A DNA stretch of 38,159 nucleotides. Origin: a virus. The DNA lies in IMG/VR virus record IMGVR_UViG_3300036939_000083, positions 1-38,159 of that record, one strand, 5' to 3'. Under the pieces are notes generated by a model, which saw only the letters and a list, made by a program, of their open reading frames with translations, searched no databases and had not been told where the DNA came from. Below are positions 31,398-38,159 of the stretch, piece by piece (position 1 is the first letter of the stretch; the number at the start of each line of letters is the position of its first letter). The position numbers and the translations under genes were made by a program.

Positions 31398-34300
31398 ATG
31401 CGCAGTCTGTCGTCGCAGGAACTCGCGGTGCTCGCAAGCACCGCAGGGCGGGCGTCTCATGTCCGCGTGAAGGTGAAGGACGGGTCGGGCACCTGGCGCG
31501 ATGTGACGTCTTTAGAGGGCCGCGATTTTCTCGACGCGGTCGAGATCGACGAGAGCGTCGATCAGCCGGTGTCGGCCGCGACTGTCACGCTCAAGCGGCA
31601 GATCGACCTTTTCAGCGTGGCGCCGCTTCGCGCTGACTCGAAGCTGAACACGCTCGGCGGGCAGCTCGTCACGCCGGGTCGCGAGTTTTCTGTCGAAGCC
31701 GCCGTGAGGCCCGTCGGCATGACAGCGGGCGCGAGCGATTGGCGCGTGATCTTTCAGGGTGACATCGACGAAGTTGACTTTGCCGACGAGCAGCTCGTCT
31801 TCCGTGGGCGTGATCTCGGGGGACGTCTGCAAGACGCCTTCATCGAGGTTGAGCGGAACTATGGCGACGACGCTAACGGCGTCGACGTTGAAGTCGTCAT
31901 GCAGAGCATCCTTACGGACAACGGGACCGGAGTGCAGCTCTACTTTCCTGCCTCGCCCGGGTGGAAGCTGCGCGCCTTTACTCAGAAGAAGGCAAGCGTG
32001 CTCGATGCGCTTCGTGATCTCGCTCAGCAGATCGGATGGGAGGTGCGTTACATCTGGCGCGAAGCGGCTGGGGCTTTCGCTCTGACCTTCCGCGAGCCGC
32101 AGCGCACAAACCCGTCGCTCGCGTGGACCTTTGGCGCCAACGATTACCGCAACGTCACCAAGCTCGCGATCAACAGAACCGACGTCAGGAACAAGATCGA
32201 GGTCGTCTATTCGGACGCGGCCGACCTGGACTTCACCGGACAGCCGAAGCGGAAGAGCGTCGTCGTCCAGGATGCCGCGAGTCAGGCGCAATACCGGCTG
32301 CGCTTCATGCAGATCGCCGAAGGTGCGTCGAGCAATATCGACCGCGAGATCGAAGCCCTGAAGATGGCGAACGCCGCGCTGTCTGACTTGAAGGATCCGC
32401 TCGCCGAGCAGGAGGTCGAGCTCGATTTCTTCCTGCCGGTCATGCTGGGAGATCTCTACCGCTTCACTGCCAACGGGGTTCACTACTCGGCTCATCAGAA
32501 CCTTGCAGTCATCGCCTACCGCCACACCTTCACGGCGGAAGGTGACGCACTGACGACGATCACGACCCGTGGGCAGCCTTCCTTCGGCGTGTCGATGTGG
32601 CTCGAAATGGATGTGCGCCCCGGACAGAGCGAGCCGCGCCACACGGCGCCCCCGCTCGACCCCCTGAGCGTCGTCGTGACGCCGATCGTGAACGGGGTTG
32701 CCGTGAAGCTGACCCCTGCCGCGAGTGGACCCGAAGCGACCTCTTTCGAGCTGCACGTCTCGACGACGAGCGGCTTCACTCCGAGCAGCTCGACGCTGCG
32801 CGGGAGCTTCGACACGACGAGCTTCGACGTTGCCGATCTGATTCCGGGAACGACCTACTACGTGCGCGTCGTCCCCCGCGACAGCTACGGCAACCGCGGA
32901 AACGCTTCGTCGCAGCAAGCGGTCATCCCGAAGAAGCTCGAAGGCGGATCACTCGCCGACTCGGCGGTCGGCTGGCAGCATTTGCTTTACCCACCTTCCG
33001 ACAACCTGATCCCCAACGGCTACAACGAAGCCGGAGTCGCAGCGCTCGGAAAGCATCCTGACGGGGCCTTTCTCGTCGAGGATCCGACCAATGCGCGCGA
33101 GGGTCGATGGGTTCGTCGACTTCAAATGCCCGCCGACGGCTTGAACACTGAGATCAATTGGGTGGGCAATTGGGGCGGGCTCGGCCCTGGCGGTCGAATC
33201 AAGTGCGCTGCCGGTGATCAGTTTTTCGCCGAAGTCTACGTGAAGGGGTCGTCGGCCTTTGTCGGCTCGTCTGGAACGCTGTACCTGCTTTGGGAGGACG
33301 CGAACGGCAACTACTCGGGGCAGAACTCCGGGCAGCCGCTTCCGACGATCACGACGAGCTATCAGCGTGTGACTATCAAGGGCACATGCCCGCCCGGTTG
33401 TGCCGGTGTGCAGCTCTTTTGGCAGATCATCTCGAATGCATCGAACGCGGGAAAGCTCGTCTACTTCGACGCCGTGTCAATGCGGAAGATGGTCACGTTT
33501 GATCTGATCGCCGCGAACACCCTGAAGACCTCCAACTACGACGAGGACGGCAGCGGCATCCCGACCGCAGGCGTGAAGCTCGACAACGTCGGCGACGCGC
33601 TCAAGGTTGCGTCTAATCATGTTCGGGTCGGCCGCTACTACCTGAGCGACGCCTTCTTCCGTTCCGTGCAAGCGCTCGCGGATACAGGTCAGCGCGTCTT
33701 CTATCGCGGCAACAATAACCCAAGCGTCAACAGCGGGGCTCCCAACATCGACCGCGTCAACATTCAGGTCGCGGAAGGCTACGCGATCAACGGTGCATCC
33801 GGTTTAGCCGGCTCGTTTTCGTGGGCACACTACAAAGCCTTTATTCAGCCGCAGTCGGCCGACGATAACCTCGACGGATTGAGGTATCTCTACGTTGCCT
33901 TTCACTACGCAAACAGTCTCGCGGATTTTGCTCCTTTCCTCTACGACATACTCGTGCCGGTCTGCGACCGGAAATACCAGAACGGCTCAGACAGCAACGC
34001 CGACAACCTGACGGCGACGAACTTTCTCTTCGTTTACGGGGACACGTTCAACCGGCTGAGCGACAGCATGAACAGTCGCAAGCTGTATCTCAAGGTCAGG
34101 CTTCACGGCGTCTATGGTTACAGCGCCGAGCGTTGGTTCTATCCCCCGGCTAGCTACGGCGTGAACATGACACGAAGCGCGTCGGGACCCGGGGGGGCTC
34201 CTTCGGGCGGCGGGGGCGGGGGCGGCGGGTCCGACCCGTCAGGCAACTGCGTTGCCCCATGGGAACCCGTCATGCTGGACGACGGCACAGAGCTGCCCGC

Positions 34301-34652
34301 CGATCTTCTGCGCCCTGGAATGCGCGTGCTGACGATGCTTGAGCACGGGGACGAAGGCGGGGCCTACGAGCTGCTGCACGTCAGCCGACATCAGGCCGCG
34401 CGGTTCAAGCTCGTCACTGACGACGGGCGCGTGATCGTGGTGACGCCTAACCATCGCTGGCGAACTCGAGCCCGCGGATGGGTACGCACCGACGAGCTGT
34501 GTCGCGGCGAAGTGCTCGACGGTTTTGCAGCGGCCCGCGTGTCTCGGGTTGAGCCGCTCGACTTCGGCGAGGTCGTGAAGATCACGGTCAACGTCGCGAA
34601 GACCTACGTCGTGAAGGGGCTACTTGCCCACAACATGAAGCCGCGCGAGTAG
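31398..34652 (+). CDS. Large tail-tip/host-recognition protein with FN3 and C-terminal Hint domain
   Basis: A 1084-residue tail protein. Residues 1-400 look like a tail-hub domain (VRVKVKDGSGTWRDV, RQIDLFSVAPL, DLAQQIGWEVRYIWREA). A fibronectin type III-like domain is near 450-530 (PEATSFELHVSTTSGF, GTTYYVRVVPRDSYGN). Then come probable carbohydrate-binding/fibre regions, a Gly-rich linker of about ten G residues, and a C-terminal Hint domain of about 134 residues: C951 at the block A start (NCVAPWEPVMLDDGTELPAD), T1016-x-x-H1019 in block B, and terminal H1078-N1079 followed by MKPRE. This is the intein-type autoprocessing signature. I chose the ATG at 31398. Confidence 0.88.
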   Translation: MRSLSSQELAVLASTAGRASHVRVKVKDGSGTWRDVTSLEGRDFLDAVEIDESVDQPVSAATVTLKRQIDLFSVAPLRADSKLNTLGGQLVTPGREFSVEAAVRPVGMTAGASDWRVIFQGDIDEVDFADEQLVFRGRDLGGRLQDAFIEVERNYGDDANGVDVEVVMQSILTDNGTGVQLYFPASPGWKLRAFTQKKASVLDALRDLAQQIGWEVRYIWREAAGAFALTFREPQRTNPSLAWTFGANDYRNVTKLAINRTDVRNKIEVVYSDAADLDFTGQPKRKSVVVQDAASQAQYRLRFMQIAEGASSNIDREIEALKMANAALSDLKDPLAEQEVELDFFLPVMLGDLYRFTANGVHYSAHQNLAVIAYRHTFTAEGDALTTITTRGQPSFGVSMWLEMDVRPGQSEPRHTAPPLDPLSVVVTPIVNGVAVKLTPAASGPEATSFELHVSTTSGFTPSSSTLRGSFDTTSFDVADLIPGTTYYVRVVPRDSYGNRGNASSQQAVIPKKLEGGSLADSAVGWQHLLYPPSDNLIPNGYNEAGVAALGKHPDGAFLVEDPTNAREGRWVRRLQMPADGLNTEINWVGNWGGLGPGGRIKCAAGDQFFAEVYVKGSSAFVGSSGTLYLLWEDANGNYSGQNSGQPLPTITTSYQRVTIKGTCPPGCAGVQLFWQIISNASNAGKLVYFDAVSMRKMVTFDLIAANTLKTSNYDEDGSGIPTAGVKLDNVGDALKVASNHVRVGRYYLSDAFFRSVQALADTGQRVFYRGNNNPSVNSGAPNIDRVNIQVAEGYAINGASGLAGSFSWAHYKAFIQPQSADDNLDGLRYLYVAFHYANSLADFAPFLYDILVPVCDRKYQNGSDSNADNLTATNFLFVYGDTFNRLSDSMNSRKLYLKVRLHGVYGYSAERWFYPPASYGVNMTRSASGPGGAPSGGGGGGGGSDPSGNCVAPWEPVMLDDGTELPADLLRPGMRVLTMLEHGDEGGAYELLHVSRHQAARFKLVTDDGRVIVVTPNHRWRTRARGWVRTDELCRGEVLDGFAAARVSRVEPLDFGEVVKITVNVAKTYVVKGLLAHNMKPRE

Positions 34653-34662
34653 CGCGTTTTTT
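34642..34662 (+). terminator. Intrinsic terminator overlapping the tail-tip stop
   Basis: A 5-bp GC stem (CGCGC / GCGCG) with a five-base loop followed by six T. The stem spans the TAG stop of the tail-tip gene. It would separate tail genes from downstream genes. Confidence 0.55.
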
Positions 34663-34676
34663 GAAAGGCGGTCTGA

Positions 34677-35213
34677 ATGCCGATTGATCCAACTGAAGTG
34701 CAGCAGCGCAACGCCGCCGAAGCAAAGAGGCGCGAGATTCGTTACCGGCTCGGGCGTATCCGTGGGCAGCTCGACGCTACGGCTGCGGCGTCGAGGTTTT
34801 TCGCGCGAGTCAATCAGGACACGAGGGTTCAGCACGAGGCAGCCGAAGCCGAGCTTCGCACGCTGGAAGAGAGCGGGGCCGTGGGGATCACCGACGGATG
34901 GGGTGAGTTTTCGCCCGTCGACAACGTCGCGAAGGGAGAGCGCCAGGCCGGGGCAACCGACGGCTACGAGTGGCTCGTCGCGAACCCCACGGGCGACGCG
35001 GCGGGCTTCACGACCGAAGTCGCGGCAGGGATGCTCGCGCACGCGACCGCCCGGGGGCGCACGCAACCTTTGCAGCGCGCGGTCGAGGTCGTGCCGCTGT
35101 GGATCACCGCTGCCCACGCCGCGAACAAGATCCCTGTGGCTGACTGGCTGTCGTTCCGCGCTCACCTGCTCACGGCGGTCGATCTCAGCACGGCGCTTGA
35201 GAGCATGAGCTAG
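34677..35213 (+). CDS. Hypothetical tail-distal protein
   Basis: A 178-residue, mainly helical and charged protein of unknown function. It begins MPIDPTEVQQRNAAEAKRRE and has a coiled-coil-like N-terminus (RRFEIRYR-type region up to about 60) and a conserved-looking WLVANPTGDAAGF segment. GAAAGGCGG lies before the ATG. It follows the tail-tip gene and may be a tail-fibre chaperone, a baseplate component or a lysis-associated protein; none is shown. Confidence 0.6.
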   Translation: MPIDPTEVQQRNAAEAKRREIRYRLGRIRGQLDATAAASRFFARVNQDTRVQHEAAEAELRTLEESGAVGITDGWGEFSPVDNVAKGERQAGATDGYEWLVANPTGDAAGFTTEVAAGMLAHATARGRTQPLQRAVEVVPLWITAAHAANKIPVADWLSFRAHLLTAVDLSTALESMS

Positions 35214-35296
35214 GGGTCAGGGGACGCTCAGCACCTGTTCTCGACAGGCCGCTGTAGTACGGTTGCACCCCGACCCGAGACAAGGGCACGGGGGCA

Positions 35297-35905
35297 ATGA
35301 TGAGCAAGAACAACCGCCAAAACCGAGAGAAGAAGAAGCGGAAGCGACTCGCAAAGGAGGACGAGCGAAGAATGCGTGAGCAGCGACATCCCGAAGACTC
35401 GGGCACGACGATCGAGGAGGTCGTGCAGCTTGCTCGGCGCGTCAGCAATGGCCGCCCCTTGGGCTGGGCTGATCATCGGCCGCAGCCGGGAGCGGAATTT
35501 CGAAACTGCTACGACAACGCGCGGGAGATGGCCCGTCGTGAAGGTGGGGACGTCGTGATCGGGTGGTCATTCCACCTGCGCTTTAAGCCGGGCGTCGGGC
35601 GCTACGTTTTCACCACGCCACACGCGGTGTGGCTAAGTCCACACGACGGAACCATTGCCGATGTCACTCCGTACCCGAACCCGCATCACGCGCCTGTAAT
35701 GAAGGATGGGAAAGTGCTCTTTCTCGGTGACAAGGACTCCGAGCCCGTCTTCATTACCGACAGCGCAGCCATCTCGCAGCCGCTCCGCTTCTTCACCCTC
35801 GACGACTCGCCAAAACTCGCGACGTATGTCGCGGAGTTGAACGCGCAAGAGGTGGCTAAATTCGAGCGCGAGAAGCAAGAGGCTCTTGCACGCGCACAGG
35901 GCTAA
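35297..35905 (+). CDS. Cys-His-Asp peptidase-like protein (accessory)
   Basis: A 202-residue protein with a basic, helical N-terminus (residues 1-30, KKKRKR) and a possible papain/transglutaminase-like triad: C71 in FRNCYDNAREMA, H109 in TTPHAVWLS, D122 in TIADVTPYPNP. The C..H..DVTP pattern is known from small bacterial/phage families, but its substrate is unknown. It has no 29-bp element and a separate upstream gap, so it looks like an accessory gene. It might act as an unusual lysin, but this is speculative. Confidence 0.65.
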   Translation: MMSKNNRQNREKKKRKRLAKEDERRMREQRHPEDSGTTIEEVVQLARRVSNGRPLGWADHRPQPGAEFRNCYDNAREMARREGGDVVIGWSFHLRFKPGVGRYVFTTPHAVWLSPHDGTIADVTPYPNPHHAPVMKDGKVLFLGDKDSEPVFITDSAAISQPLRFFTLDDSPKLATYVAELNAQEVAKFEREKQEALARAQG

Positions 35906-35946
35906 CGCTCCTGTAGGAGTGCCCGATCGCGTCTACTGGGTTGCGG

Positions 35947-36474
35947 TTACGGTTGACGCCAGCCGAGCACCTTGACGGTCGTCAGCACGTAGGAGTCGCC
36001 CCCGGCAGGCAGGCGCACGGCTTCAACGACGAGTCTCGGGGGCTCGGCCACGGGCAGCCATACCTGCGCCGAAGGAATGCCGGGGTTGTCGCAAAGCGGG
36101 GTGTCGACGCTCAGCTCGCGCGAGCTTGTCGACTCGGGCGTGCGGAAGCGGATCGCCCCTGGGGGCTCGTAGCTCTTACGGCAGCCGCGAACCTCGACGT
36201 AGACCTCGCGAGCGCCGACCGGGATCGCGGCTTGCTGCCGTAGCTCGAAGGTCCAGGTCGACGAGTAGCGGGGATCACTCGACACCCATCGCTGCGCTTG
36301 GTTGTCGGGGGCGTTTATGACTGTGCCGCCGGTCGGTCCCGCGTCGGGCCTGCCGGGGCTAGGCGTTCCGGCGTCGGGGTGGGCGGGCTGCGTGGGCTCG
36401 CCGCCGTCACAGCTCCACACGGCGAGAGCAAAGAGCAAGGCGGCAGTTCGGGCTGCGGCTTGGGCGGGCTTCAT
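35947..36474 (-). CDS. Phage-encoded lipoprotein (accessory)
   Basis: A 175-residue exported lipoprotein on the minus strand. It has an N-terminal signal (MKPAQAAARTAALLFALAVW) with a lipobox ending AVWSC and a following DGGE. After this come a Pro/Asp/Gly linker (PDAGTPSPGRPDAG) and a compact beta-domain (VYVEVRGCRKSYEPP, FRTPESTSS). The ATG at 36474 has a perfect AAGGAGGT ribosome site; an upstream start at 36519 adds a non-signal piece. Phage lipoproteins such as Cor or Llp block receptors; a receptor-blocking or host-envelope role is possible. Confidence 0.78.
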   Translation of the reverse strand: MKPAQAAARTAALLFALAVWSCDGGEPTQPAHPDAGTPSPGRPDAGPTGGTVINAPDNQAQRWVSSDPRYSSTWTFELRQQAAIPVGAREVYVEVRGCRKSYEPPGAIRFRTPESTSSRELSVDTPLCDNPGIPSAQVWLPVAEPPRLVVEAVRLPAGGDSYVLTTVKVLGWRQP

Positions 36475-36562
36475 GGGGGCGACCTCCTTCGTTTGGGGTT
36501 CACATGCTCTTCGTCTCAAGTGGTGCCGGGGGGCAGCAGGCGCCAGTCGTCACGGTAGCCGC

Positions 36563-36591
36563 GAGCCACGGTCGGAACTCGCACCCATTTA
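36563..36591 (+). promoter_or_regulatory. Bipartite promoter-like element, copy j (lysis-region genes)
   Basis: GAGCCAC (36563-36569) and CGCACCCATTTA (ending at 36591), 29 bp, followed by CCGGGGG. It precedes the 36623 gene by about 30 bases, with GGAG near the start, so this transcript would have a leader. It is the only element between the lipoprotein and the right end. Confidence 0.78.
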
Positions 36592-36622
36592 CCGGGGGCA
36601 TTCCCCACGTCCCCGGAGACAC

Positions 36623-36907
36623 ATGACTGCGGATCAGGCTCAGGCGGTTCAGCTCGTCGTCGGCTCACTGCTCGGGACGGCGGGGGTCGGTGTGCTCGTT
36701 TGGGCTGCGAAGTCGGTCGTGTCCGAGATCCGCACGCTCGTCGAAAAGGTCGCGCGACAGGACGAGCGGATCAACGTGCTCGCGGTCGAGCTTGGCTCGC
36801 TCAGGACGTGGCGCGACGAGTTCAACGCCGGGCTACCTGCTCAGGTTCGGCAGACCGTCGAGCTTGAGGTTCTGCGGATGACTCAGACTCGGGATCGGGA
36901 CTCGTGA
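36623..36907 (+). CDS. Small membrane protein, holin/spanin-like position
   Basis: A 94-residue protein with one N-terminal transmembrane helix (about 9-30: AVQLVVGSLLGTAGVGVLVWAA) followed by a charged helical tail (KSVVSEIRTLVEKVARQDERI). The topology suits a membrane-anchored lysis protein such as a holin-like or inner spanin-like protein. GGAG precedes the ATG. The stop overlaps the next start by four bases (GTGA). Confidence 0.6.
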   Translation: MTADQAQAVQLVVGSLLGTAGVGVLVWAAKSVVSEIRTLVEKVARQDERINVLAVELGSLRTWRDEFNAGLPAQVRQTVELEVLRMTQTRDRDS

Positions 36908-37113
36908 TCGCGCTCGCATTGCTGGGGCTCTTCGCAGCTCTGCTCGGGCTGCTCTTGAAGTGGGTCGTATGTGGCAGGGCCGCGGTTGCGCCTGCCGAGC
37001 TGAAAGGTGACGAAGCCGCGATGCGCGTCGCCAGCAAGGCAGCCGCGATCCGCGTGCTTGAGCAGCTCGACGTTTCGCGCTCCGGTCAGGGGGCGCCCCC
37101 GAGCTGCTCGTAA
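36904..37113 (+). CDS. Second small membrane protein of the lysis region
   Basis: A 69-residue protein with a strongly hydrophobic N-terminus (MIALALLGLFAALLGLLLKWVV) and a basic, helical C-terminus ending SGQGAPPSCS. The GTG start overlaps the previous stop. The arrangement of two overlapping small membrane genes is typical of holin/spanin pairs, but no lysozyme was recognised next to it. Confidence 0.55.
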   Translation: MIALALLGLFAALLGLLLKWVVCGRAAVAPAELKGDEAAMRVASKAAAIRVLEQLDVSRSGQGAPPSCS

Positions 37114-37217
37114 AAGGGAAGTGGACGGCTGCGGCATCGGTGCGGTTGGTCTGGGACCTCGCGACGCCGTTAAAACTGCGGTGCTCACCGCAGCCGCCCG
37201 AAGGTGCGACTAACTAC
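37114..37217 (+). promoter_or_regulatory. Leader with mutually exclusive hairpins
   Basis: The segment CCGCAGCCG (37188-37196) can pair with CGGCTGCGG (37126-37134, 9 bp). It overlaps CACCGCAG, which pairs with CTGCGGTG (37176-37183, 8 bp around a 2-base centre). The two foldings exclude each other, as in attenuators. The metallophosphoesterase ATG is at 37218. Confidence 0.4.
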
Positions 37218-38159
37218 ATGGGGCGGTCATTGGGCGCAAAGAAACTCTGTCGTAAGTGTGGACCGAAAGACCGTTCGGCGTTTGGTCGGTTGCTGGGCTC
37301 GCCTGACGGGCTTCGGCCCACCTGCCGCGCGTGCCACGCATCCGCCGAGCGTGCTCGTCGTGCGAAGAAGGTCGACGGCCTGGCAGACGGGCTCGCCGAG
37401 CTGTCGCCCGAGCGGCCGACCGTCGTCGTCGGACTCTTCGACGAGCATCACCCGAACGTGTCGCCGCGTTACGAGTCGGCAAAGCTCGCGCTGCTCGCGG
37501 ACCTTCAGCCCGACGAGATCGTCTTCGGTGGGGACTTCGGTGAATGGACGAGCGGAAGCGCTCACGTACCCGACGCCTTTCGCGCCGCCTACGAGGAAGA
37601 CTGTCAGGCGGTTCGCGCGGCACTCTGGCGCGTGCGGAAGACCTGCCCCCGCGCGAAGATCACCGTCCTGGAAGGCAACCACGACAACGCCGTGCTGCGC
37701 ATGCTGTCGAGCAACGCGCCGTCGATGGTCGTCGGTTTCTGGGAACGCTTCGCTCGCGATCTCGATTTCGAGCGGCTCGGGGTCGAGTGGGTGCCCGAGA
37801 CAGCTCAGCCGCTCAAGCGCGGGAGCCTGCGGTTGATGCACGGGCACCAGATCGCGAAGGCACTCCCGAAGCACCATGCCGCGAAGGTGGCCGACGAGTG
37901 GGGAGCCCCCGGGCTCACGGTCGCCTTTGGGCACTCCCACCGACCGGGCATGCACGTCCGGGCCGGTCGCGAAGGTAACTGTCGAGCGATCGCGGTCGGC
38001 GCGGGGCGCACGCTCGATCCCGACTGGATGAAGGGGCGCCCCGGGGGATGGGAGAACGAGATGCTCGTCGCGTACCTGTTGCCCACGGGCCAGGTCGCGG
38101 CCTACAGCGTGCCGCTCGTCGGGGGCGCTTTCCTCTGGGGCGGCAAGGTCTACCGCTGA
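37218..38159 (+). CDS. Calcineurin-like metallophosphoesterase with N-terminal zinc finger
   Basis: A 313-residue protein. Residues 11-39 hold two CxxC pairs (C11, C14, C36, C39), like a treble-clef/HNH-type zinc finger. The rest is a binuclear phosphoesterase: DEHH (75-78) at the usual DxH position, GGDFGEW (D106), GNHD (153-156), HGH (208-210) and GHSH (238-241). Enzymes of this superfamily cleave phosphodiesters in nucleotides, RNA or DNA; the target here is unknown. The ATG at 37218 keeps the zinc finger; an upstream GTG at 37140 would add 26 residues. The stop is at the last base of the window. Confidence 0.85.
   Translation: MGRSLGAKKLCRKCGPKDRSAFGRLLGSPDGLRPTCRACHASAERARRAKKVDGLADGLAELSPERPTVVVGLFDEHHPNVSPRYESAKLALLADLQPDEIVFGGDFGEWTSGSAHVPDAFRAAYEEDCQAVRAALWRVRKTCPRAKITVLEGNHDNAVLRMLSSNAPSMVVGFWERFARDLDFERLGVEWVPETAQPLKRGSLRLMHGHQIAKALPKHHAAKVADEWGAPGLTVAFGHSHRPGMHVRAGREGNCRAIAVGAGRTLDPDWMKGRPGGWENEMLVAYLLPTGQVAAYSVPLVGGAFLWGGKVYR

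Overview
The window reads as a nearly gene-tight temperate siphophage (prophage) of about 38 kb. It is bounded by the stop codon of a tyrosine integrase at base 1 and the stop codon of a metallophosphoesterase at the last base. The DNA is high in GC. The host is probably a high-GC proteobacterium-like organism. A lipoprotein with a PDAG-type linker hints at Myxococcota, but that is inference only. I see no rRNA, tRNA, CRISPR array or insertion sequence.

Left arm (1-15595, minus strand): integrase, excisionase-like protein, dATP/dGTP diphosphohydrolase-like protein, C5-cytosine methyltransferase, RuvC-like resolvase, HD phosphohydrolase, small protein, family-A DNA polymerase with proofreading domain, a protein of unknown function, SNF2-type helicase, Cas4-like Fe-S nuclease fusion, N6/N4 DNA methyltransferase, PrimPol/VapE-like primase-helicase and a winged-helix protein. 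This is the integration, replication, nucleotide and DNA-modification module. Many genes overlap by 1-11 bases. The combination of a MazZ-family protein, an HD enzyme of the family that includes DatZ and an A-family polymerase resembles part of the Z-genome (2-aminoadenine) toolkit, but no PurZ is present.

Centre (15596-17124): a divergent control region, then a phage-encoded sigma-70-family factor and a zinc-ribbon protein. Right arm (17630-34652, plus strand): small and large terminase, portal, prohead protease, capsid, decoration-like protein, neck genes, tail tube proteins, tail chaperone with a -1 frameshift (GGGAAAA), tape measure, distal tail and a large tail-tip protein ending in a Hint (intein-like) domain. 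After this come small membrane proteins and a metallophosphoesterase.

The main discovery candidate is a bipartite element, GAGCCAC-N10-CGCACYCATTTA (29 bp, one copy 30 bp). It occurs ten times, always in the direction of the gene it precedes: five on the minus strand in the left arm and five on the plus strand in the right arm. The two conserved boxes are separated by 16 nt, like -35/-10 promoter boxes, but neither box resembles the host sigma-70 consensus. One copy lies in front of the sigma-factor gene itself. In six copies the start codon falls only 6-9 nt after the CATTTA box, which predicts leaderless mRNAs. In four copies the first box contains the stop codon of the preceding gene. I propose that this is the private promoter of the phage sigma factor, coordinating both arms.

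Six accessory genes (morons) interrupt this plan and lack the element: a small protein (7156-7476), a SieB-like superinfection-exclusion protein (9619-10206), a small protein (17108-17392), a PIN-domain protein (25017-25907), a Cys-His-Asp protein (35297-35905) and a lipoprotein (35947-36474). No CI-type repressor and no standard endolysin could be recognised.
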